Position numbers and translations under genes: made by a program. DNA of 10,906 nt, taken from contig CANOFI010000056.1 of assembly GCA_947565255.1 (NCBI GenBank), forward strand, positions 1 through 10,906, written 5' to 3'. This DNA comes from an uncultured Lachnospiraceae bacterium (GTDB taxonomy: Bacteria > Bacillota > Clostridia > Lachnospirales > Lachnospiraceae). The notes beneath the pieces were generated by a model, which was not told the DNA's origin, ran no database searches, and worked only from the letters and a program-made list of their open reading frames with translations. Of this stretch, positions 5,553 to 10,906 are shown piece after piece; position 1 is the first letter of the stretch; each line of letters begins with the position of its first letter.

Positions 5553-7223
5553 TTAAAACAAGCCTGTAATATTTCCCGCTTTGTCCACATCAATCCGGTT
5601 TGCTGCCGGCTCCTTCGGAAGTCCGGGCATCGTCATGACATTTCCGGTCAAAACAACAACAAAACCGGCGCCCGCGGATACATAGATCTCCCGGACCATC
5701 AGTTCAAAATGCTCCGGTCTTCCAAGAAGCTTAGGGTCGTCGGATAAGGAATATTGTGTTTTTGCCATACAGACCGGAAATTTATCAAAGCCCTGCCGCT
5801 TTAGCTGTCCCAGTGTACGGACGGCCGCCTGGGAATATGCAACGGAACCCGCTCCGTAAATTTCACGGGCAATGGTTTCTATTTTCTCCTTCAGACTCAG
5901 CTCATCCCTGTAGAGCAGTGTGAAATCCGACTCATTTCTCTCGATGGTATCTAAGACTTTACTGGCTAATGCAAGGCCGCCGGCACCGCCTTTTTCCCAA
6001 ACCTCTGCCAGGGCGAACGCACAGTTCTTTTTTTCGCAGAATTCGCGGATAAACGCTACTTCCTCCTCCGTGTCCGCAACGAAGGAATTCAGGGCTACGA
6101 CTACCGGAACGCCGAATTTTTGTAAATTCTCAATGTGCTTTTCCAGATTTTTAATTCCTTTTTTCAGCGCAGCCAAATCCGGACTGGACAATTGTGCCTT
6201 TTCCACTCCGCCGTTGTATTTTAATGCCCGTACAGTGGCAACCAGTACAACCGCACTCGGCTTTAACCCCGTCATTCTGCACTTGATATCAAAAAACTTT
6301 TCCGCGCCGAGATCCGCGCCAAACCCCGCCTCTGTCACTACATAATCGGCCATTTTAAGGGCCGCCTTTGTGGCGCGGACACTGTTGCATCCATGGGCGA
6401 TATTGGCAAATGGTCCTCCGTGAACCAATACCGGCGTGTGTTCTAACGTCTGGACAAGATTCGGCTTTAACGCATCCTTCAGCAGTGCAGCCATCGCCCC
6501 TACTGCCTGCAAATCTTTTGCCGTGACCGGCTCCCCGTCAAAATTATAGGCAACAATCACACGTCCGAGACGTTTCTTTAAATCCTCCATATCTTCTGCC
6601 AGACAGAGAATAGCCATAATTTCTGTGGCAACCGATATGACAAAATGATCCTCCCTCACCACCCCGTCTGTTTTATTTCCAATTCCTATGACAATATTGC
6701 GGAGCACCCGGTCGTTCATGTCCACACAGCGCTTCCACACAATCTGTCTCGTATCAATTCCAAGCGCATTTCCCTGCTGTATATGATTGTCCAGCAGAGC
6801 CGCCAGCAGATTATTCGCCGAAGTAATCGCATGAAAATCGCCGGTAAAATGTAAGTTTATATCTTCCATAGGAACCACCTGCGAATAGCCGCCTCCGGCT
6901 GCGCCGCCTTTGATTCCGAAGCAGGGTCCGAGTGACGGCTCGCGAAGCGCTGTCACAGATTTTTTTCCGAGTTTTCCCAAAGCCTGTCCAAGTCCTACAC
7001 TGATGGTGGTCTTTCCCTCCCCTGCCGGAGTCGGATTGATGGCGGTCACTAAAATCAGCTTTCCATCTTCATTTTTCTCAATCGATTTTAAATAATCCTC
7101 CGACAATTTTGCTTTGTATCTGCCGTACAATTCCAAATCATCTTCCCCGATTCCAAGCTGGCCTGCAACCTCCCGGACAGGAAGCATCACTGCCTCCTGT
7201 GCAATTTCAATATCTGTTTTCAT
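5553..7223 (-). CDS. fhs: Formate-tetrahydrofolate ligase (10-formyl-THF synthetase)
   Basis: This 556-residue enzyme makes 10-formyl-THF from formate, THF and ATP, feeding purine and methionyl-tRNA formylation or, in acetogens, the methyl branch of the Wood-Ljungdahl pathway. The P-loop TPAGEGKTT is at 65-73. The family signature runs from REPSLGPCFG (94-103) through GGAAGGGYSQVVPMEDINLH (106-125) to FTGDFHAI (126-133). The length equals that of typical bacterial Fhs, and nothing is missing. ATG 7223 has AAGGAGG 6 bases upstream. It is the first gene of a probable fhs-folD-zinc-ribbon unit driven by the promoter at 7266-7294. No other Wood-Ljungdahl genes (methylene-THF reductase, CO dehydrogenase) are in the window, so acetogenesis cannot be claimed from this locus. 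Confidence 0.97.
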   Translation of the reverse strand: MKTDIEIAQEAVMLPVREVAGQLGIGEDDLELYGRYKAKLSEDYLKSIEKNEDGKLILVTAINPTPAGEGKTTISVGLGQALGKLGKKSVTALREPSLGPCFGIKGGAAGGGYSQVVPMEDINLHFTGDFHAITSANNLLAALLDNHIQQGNALGIDTRQIVWKRCVDMNDRVLRNIVIGIGNKTDGVVREDHFVISVATEIMAILCLAEDMEDLKKRLGRVIVAYNFDGEPVTAKDLQAVGAMAALLKDALKPNLVQTLEHTPVLVHGGPFANIAHGCNSVRATKAALKMADYVVTEAGFGADLGAEKFFDIKCRMTGLKPSAVVLVATVRALKYNGGVEKAQLSSPDLAALKKGIKNLEKHIENLQKFGVPVVVALNSFVADTEEEVAFIREFCEKKNCAFALAEVWEKGGAGGLALASKVLDTIERNESDFTLLYRDELSLKEKIETIAREIYGAGSVAYSQAAVRTLGQLKRQGFDKFPVCMAKTQYSLSDDPKLLGRPEHFELMVREIYVSAGAGFVVVLTGNVMTMPGLPKEPAANRIDVDKAGNITGLF

Positions 7224-7265
7224 CTGAATCCTCCTTTTTTATATTCAGAGCCTTTCCAACCGTGA

Positions 7266-7294
7266 ATTATAATAGTATATAAAATGACATTCTA
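7266..7294 (-). promoter_or_regulatory. Candidate sigma-A promoter of fhs
   Basis: The minus strand has a perfect -10 box TATAAT (7271-7266), and 17 bases further upstream TAGAAT (7294-7289), a weak match to the -35 consensus. The surroundings are very AT-rich. The leader to the fhs ATG would be about 35 bases, too short for a THF riboswitch. Confidence 0.55.
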
Positions 7295-7334
7295 TAAAAT
7301 GCTCTTTTCCGTTTTATCAAACGTGCCAGCAAAT

Positions 7335-7363
7335 TTCAGGTTATCTGAATTATTATCCGATAA
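7335..7363 (-). other. Two small inverted repeats after ftsK
   Basis: In the 158-base ftsK-fhs gap the minus strand carries TTATC-G-GATAA (7363-7353) and TTCAG-ATAAC-CTGAA (7349-7335). The second stem is followed by ATTT rather than a real T run, so at best it is a weak terminator for uppP-ftsK. No open frame or other RNA is apparent in the gap. Confidence 0.25.
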
Positions 7364-7381
7364 ACACTTCATACAGGACGC

Positions 7382-9994
7382 CTATACATATTCTTCCACA
7401 AAATTCTCGAACTCCTCCAGAGACATTAAAACGCGTCTTGGTTTTGTGCCTTCCTCTGCACCTACCACGCCGGCTTCCTCTAACTGGTCCATAATCCGCG
7501 CCGCACGGTTAAAGCCCACGCGGAACATTCTCTGCAGCATACCGATGGAACCCTTTTCCTTTCCTATCACAAATTTTCCCGCTTCCACGAAATATTCATC
7601 AAACCTGCTTTTATTCGTGCCATCAGAAGCCGCATCTTCGACCGTTATCTGCTGTGACTGCACAATTTTATCTTCGATTTCTTTATTGTAAGCGCTTTCA
7701 CCGTTCTGGTCGCGAATCTCTGCAACTACATCGTTTACTTCTCCATCGCTGATATACGCTCCCTGCACACGAACCGGCTTTGGAAATCCGGATGGATAAA
7801 ACAGCATATCTCCTTTTCCGAGCAGTTTTTCGGCGCCATTGATATCAATGATCGTTCTGGAATCTACACCGGAAGAAACTGATAAGGCAATTCTGGAAGG
7901 CATATTTGCTTTTATCAGACCGGTAATGACATCCACGGAAGGCCTCTGCGTCGCAATGACAAGATGAATGCCCGCCGCCCGCGCAAGCTGTGCCAGACGG
8001 CAGATTGCATCTTCCACTTCATTTTTTGATACCATCATCAAATCTGCCAGCTCGTCTACAATGACAACAATCTGCGGGAGAAACAGCGGTTTTTCTTCGC
8101 TGTCGGGAATCTGCGTTAGCTTTGCATTGTATTCCTCAATATTCCGCACATGCATCTGCGCCATCTTTTCGTACCGCTCTGTCATCTCCATCACGGCCCA
8201 GTTCAAAGCGCCCGCCGCCTTTTTCGGGTCTGTGACAACCGGAATCAGCATATGCGGGATTCCATTGTATACGCTAAGTTCTACAACTTTTGGGTCAATC
8301 ATAATCAGCTTCACTTTATCCGGGTCCGCCTTGTACAAAATGCTCATAATCAATGTATTGATGCAGACAGATTTACCGGAGCCCGTGGCGCCCGCAATAA
8401 GCAGATGCGGCATTTTCGCGACATCGTGCACGACAATTTTTCCGCCGATGTCCTTGCCGACGGCAAAACTCAGCAGCGACTTACTGTTTTTAAATTCATC
8501 CGAATCCAGCAAATCTCCTAACAGCACCGGACTGGGCTTTTTGTTCGGCACCTCGATTCCAACAGCTGCCTTCCCCGGAATCGGTGCCTCAATACGGATA
8601 TCCTCCACGGCAAGATTCAGCTTAATGTCATCTGCAAGTCCCACAATTTTGCTGACTTTTACACCCTGCTCCGGCTGCAGTTCATAGCGCGTCACAGACG
8701 GACCGCAGCTGATATTGGATACGGACACGCGTACCCCGAAGCTTTGCAGTGTGTTCTGCAGCTTTATTCCGGTGTCCGTCAATGATTTTCTGGATTCTAA
8801 TTTTTCCTTTCCACATTTTTTCAAAAGGGAGATATCTGGCTTATGGTAGATTTTTTGTTTGTCAGAATGTCCGGTTTCACCTGGTTTTTGTATTTTATCC
8901 GAATGATTATGAATTGTTAAATCTTTATCCTCTTTGACACTGGACGGTATTTCTTTTTCCTGTTCTGCGGCCGGATCAAACTGCACCTCCTCACCGTTTA
9001 CTTTTACCTGGCTGATTTCACTGCCGCGCTGTATGGTAAACGATGCCGCTGTCTTTTCCTTTTGTATGTTTTTTCCACTGTCTTCTGTGCTGTCCGGGAA
9101 AACCTCGTGGACATCTTTTTGTGCTTCCTCCACTTTTTTGTTCGTTTCCGGCTGTTTCAATGTTACTATATCCATGCCATTGGCATTGACGTACTTCTTT
9201 TTTTTGTATTTTCTTTCCCTTGCTTTTCTTTCCTGCTCCTCCTTTTCCATATAGGCCATCTGCCGGGCAATCTGTGCCTTTCGCTTTTTCTGTTCCTCCT
9301 GCTGTTTTTGCTCTTCCTTCGTTCTTTGTTCCTGCTGTCGTATCTGCTGTTCTCTGCGCCTCTCACGCCTGACTTCATATTCATCCCTGTGCCGCCTGAC
9401 GCCTTCCTTCGTATGGTTGTAGGCTTTTTTGCTCTGCTTTTCTACTCCGTTCACAAAAGACAATTCTGTCAGAAATACAATACACCCAATCAAAACCACA
9501 ATCAGTACCACCATCGTTCCCAAAAGGCTTAATCCCTTATACAAAAGCTTTGCAAGAAAACCTCCAATCACACCGCCTGCAAAAATATGACTCTTTCCCT
9601 GCTCAAATAAATTCTCAAAATTATTGCCGCGAAGCGCCTGAATCATCGCGCTCATATCAATCATGGCAATATAGACAACCGCCGTTTTTACATATATCCG
9701 CCGATTTCCCTTATTCATAATGCAAAAGCAGGCGCTCACAAAAAAAACAACCGGAAAAACATACTCCATTGTTCCCAGCAGTCCTCTCATCTGGCTGCTC
9801 AGCCAGTTTCCGCCTGTGTTAACCCCGCCTGCAAGTCCAAAATTACCTAAAAAAAGAATGAGTGAAACAGCCAGAAAAATAAGCAGCGCGGCCTCCTCTT
9901 TAAACGTAAAACCACTTACGGCTTTGCTGTCCTTTTTCTTATTTCTGGTGCTATTTACTTTTGTTTCTGTCCTTTTCTTTCCATTTCCAGCCAA
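7382..9994 (-). CDS. ftsK: DNA translocase FtsK/SpoIIIE
   Basis: This 870-residue, membrane-anchored ATPase pumps chromosomal DNA through the division or sporulation septum. The N-terminal part has four or five hydrophobic segments (about 34-52, 71-93, 101-120, 138-155, 156-178). A highly charged Arg/Gln/Glu/Lys linker follows, probably coiled coil at about 196-268 and disordered to about 400. The motor has Walker A GATGSGKS (535-542) and Walker B IVVIVDELADLMM (642-654), with IDPKVVELSVYNGIPH between them. The C-terminal gamma winged helix (about 799-870, EAGKFVIGKEKGSIGMLQR) reads orienting DNA octamers. The start is TTG at 9994: GGGAGG lies 7 bases upstream, no ATG is nearby, and MAGNGKK is a plausible N-terminus. 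It follows uppP by 15 bases. Whether it acts in vegetative division (FtsK/SftA role) or sporulation (SpoIIIE role) cannot be settled here; it is the membrane-bound type. Confidence 0.95.
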   Translation of the reverse strand: MAGNGKKRTETKVNSTRNKKKDSKAVSGFTFKEEAALLIFLAVSLILFLGNFGLAGGVNTGGNWLSSQMRGLLGTMEYVFPVVFFVSACFCIMNKGNRRIYVKTAVVYIAMIDMSAMIQALRGNNFENLFEQGKSHIFAGGVIGGFLAKLLYKGLSLLGTMVVLIVVLIGCIVFLTELSFVNGVEKQSKKAYNHTKEGVRRHRDEYEVRRERRREQQIRQQEQRTKEEQKQQEEQKKRKAQIARQMAYMEKEEQERKARERKYKKKKYVNANGMDIVTLKQPETNKKVEEAQKDVHEVFPDSTEDSGKNIQKEKTAASFTIQRGSEISQVKVNGEEVQFDPAAEQEKEIPSSVKEDKDLTIHNHSDKIQKPGETGHSDKQKIYHKPDISLLKKCGKEKLESRKSLTDTGIKLQNTLQSFGVRVSVSNISCGPSVTRYELQPEQGVKVSKIVGLADDIKLNLAVEDIRIEAPIPGKAAVGIEVPNKKPSPVLLGDLLDSDEFKNSKSLLSFAVGKDIGGKIVVHDVAKMPHLLIAGATGSGKSVCINTLIMSILYKADPDKVKLIMIDPKVVELSVYNGIPHMLIPVVTDPKKAAGALNWAVMEMTERYEKMAQMHVRNIEEYNAKLTQIPDSEEKPLFLPQIVVIVDELADLMMVSKNEVEDAICRLAQLARAAGIHLVIATQRPSVDVITGLIKANMPSRIALSVSSGVDSRTIIDINGAEKLLGKGDMLFYPSGFPKPVRVQGAYISDGEVNDVVAEIRDQNGESAYNKEIEDKIVQSQQITVEDAASDGTNKSRFDEYFVEAGKFVIGKEKGSIGMLQRMFRVGFNRAARIMDQLEEAGVVGAEEGTKPRRVLMSLEEFENFVEEYV

Positions 9995-10001
9995 GAAAAT
10001 G

Positions 10002-10007
10002 CCTCCC
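10002..10007 (-). promoter_or_regulatory. Ribosome binding site supporting the TTG start of ftsK
   Basis: GGGAGG on the minus strand ends 7 bases before TTG 9994, in the 15-base gap after the uppP stop. The strong site at normal spacing is the main reason to accept the rare start codon, which may lower ftsK translation. Confidence 0.7.
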
Positions 10008-10009
10008 AG

Positions 10010-10882
10010 TTACCCTGCAATATGCATGATTATGGATACCAGACCCGCAGCCACGCAGTATGCAGCAAAATATTTCATTTTTTTCTTACAGACCATCCGC
10101 AGCAGAGTTTTGATACAGAAATAACCGACAATGGCAGCCACTATCATGCCGACGATGTATGGTCCGACCGACACACCGCTTTTCACAGTTTTGGAAACAT
10201 CATCGATTTCTAAAATCACGGCACCCAAAATTGCCGGTACTGACATAATAAATGAGTATTTTACCGCAAACTTACGGTCAAATCCCAGCTTTGTACATAC
10301 TGCAATCGTTGTCCCTGAACGGGATATTCCCGGCAAAGTGGCAGCTCCCTGTGCCACACCGACTGAAAATGCATCGACATAAGTCACATTTTTGGGCTTT
10401 TTTTTGCCCTCCGGGCTCATATCGCAGATAACCAGCAGACATGCTGTAATTAAAAGGCATACGCCTATAATCAGCAAATCTGTCCTTACAATTTTAACGG
10501 TATCTTTCAGTAATATCCCCAGGATTCCTGTAGGAATGGTGGACACAAACAATAATACAACAAATTTCCGATAGGCACTGTTAACCAGTCTGCGGTATTT
10601 TACCTGCTGTCTGCCAAATACGTGCTTACATAAAAGTCCTGCATTCACAAGTAAATCGAACAGTAATTTAAACCCTTCCACAATCAATTTTTTAATATCT
10701 GAAAAATATACGACAAGGACTGCAACAATGGTTCCTGCATGCAGTAATATATCAAATACTGCATCCGGGTCGCTTATGTTAAATATGTTTCGAAATATTG
10801 CCAGATGGCCGGAGCTGCTCACCGGGAGAAATTCTGTTACTCCCTGAATAAGCCCCATAATGATTGCTTCCAAATAATTCAT
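10010..10882 (-). CDS. uppP: Undecaprenyl-diphosphatase UppP (BacA)
   Basis: This 290-residue polytopic membrane protein removes a phosphate from undecaprenyl diphosphate, recycling the lipid carrier for peptidoglycan and other wall polymers; extra copies give bacitracin resistance. The first signature, IQGVTEFLPVSSSGHL (12-27), carries the (E/Q)xxxE pair as Gln13 and Glu17, with His26. The second, LPGISRSGTT (183-192), carries Arg188. Both faces of the active site are therefore intact. The remainder is strongly hydrophobic with the expected helices, and the length is within the family range. ATG 10882 has AAGGAGG 5 bases upstream. Only 24 bases precede it in the window, so its promoter cannot be judged. 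ftsK follows after 15 bases, suggesting one transcript for two cell-envelope and division functions. Confidence 0.96.
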   Translation of the reverse strand: MNYLEAIIMGLIQGVTEFLPVSSSGHLAIFRNIFNISDPDAVFDILLHAGTIVAVLVVYFSDIKKLIVEGFKLLFDLLVNAGLLCKHVFGRQQVKYRRLVNSAYRKFVVLLFVSTIPTGILGILLKDTVKIVRTDLLIIGVCLLITACLLVICDMSPEGKKKPKNVTYVDAFSVGVAQGAATLPGISRSGTTIAVCTKLGFDRKFAVKYSFIMSVPAILGAVILEIDDVSKTVKSGVSVGPYIVGMIVAAIVGYFCIKTLLRMVCKKKMKYFAAYCVAAGLVSIIMHIAG

Positions 10883-10906
10883 AAGTTCCTCCTTACGTTA
10901 TCATCT

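Noticed and set aside
5920..6345. Plus-strand open frame of 141 codons opposite fhs
   Set aside because: It is the antisense of a fully conserved enzyme, with no domain of its own.
7224..7381. THF riboswitch upstream of fhs
   Set aside because: The predicted leader is about 35 bases, and I see no THF-aptamer-like pattern in the gap.
7968..8687. Plus-strand open frame of 239 codons opposite the ftsK motor domain
   Set aside because: It is antisense to the conserved Walker A/B region, and its Ser/Ala/Ile-rich product has no recognisable domain.
9166..9420. Low-complexity C/T-rich stretch as a DNA repeat
   Set aside because: It is simply the coding sequence of the Lys/Arg/Gln/Glu-rich FtsK linker, and the reading frame stays intact through it.

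Overview
The window looks like ordinary chromosome from a low-to-mid GC Gram-positive anaerobe of the class Clostridia, most likely a Lachnospiraceae gut bacterium. This rests on the AGGAGG-type ribosome binding sites, the sigma-A-like promoters, and the protein set: NfnAB, a single-gene Fhs beside FolD, a SpoIIIE-type FtsK, and a zinc-ribbon protein with chitobiase-type domains. The species cannot be named from sequence alone. All eight genes lie on the minus strand, so they are read from high to low coordinates.

In transcription order: uppP (10882-10010, undecaprenyl-diphosphatase) is followed 15 bases later by ftsK/spoIIIE (9994-7382, DNA translocase, TTG start). A 158-base gap holds a candidate promoter for the next group: fhs (7223-5553, formate-THF ligase), folD (5522-4689, methylene-THF dehydrogenase/cyclohydrolase) and a membrane protein of unknown function with a zinc ribbon, TPR-like helices and two chitobiase-type domains (4631-3264). 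A second gap holds a strong promoter for nfnA-nfnB (3130-2240 and 2240-855), the two subunits of an electron-bifurcating NADH-dependent ferredoxin:NADP+ oxidoreductase. A hairpin terminator at 777-816 follows. The last gene starts at 762 and runs off the left edge; it is the membrane half of an LTA-synthase-like protein.

Three themes emerge. One is cell envelope and division: uppP recycles the lipid carrier, ftsK moves DNA at the septum, and the LTA-synthase-like protein probably modifies the envelope. Another is one-carbon metabolism: fhs and folD convert formate and THF to methylene-THF. The third is redox balance: NfnAB exchanges electrons between NADH, ferredoxin and NADPH. FolD and NfnAB both usually work with NADP(H), so their proximity may be functional, but they appear to be separate transcription units.

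I found no mobile element, CRISPR array, tRNA, rRNA, phage gene or obvious novel system. Most of the window is housekeeping. The points most worth a second look are the zinc-ribbon/TPR/chitobiase-domain protein behind the folate genes, the terminator packed against the ribosome binding site of the LTA-synthase-like gene, and three GAGAAGGG octamers (identical to the B. subtilis SpoIIIE recognition sequence) on one strand within 400 bases.
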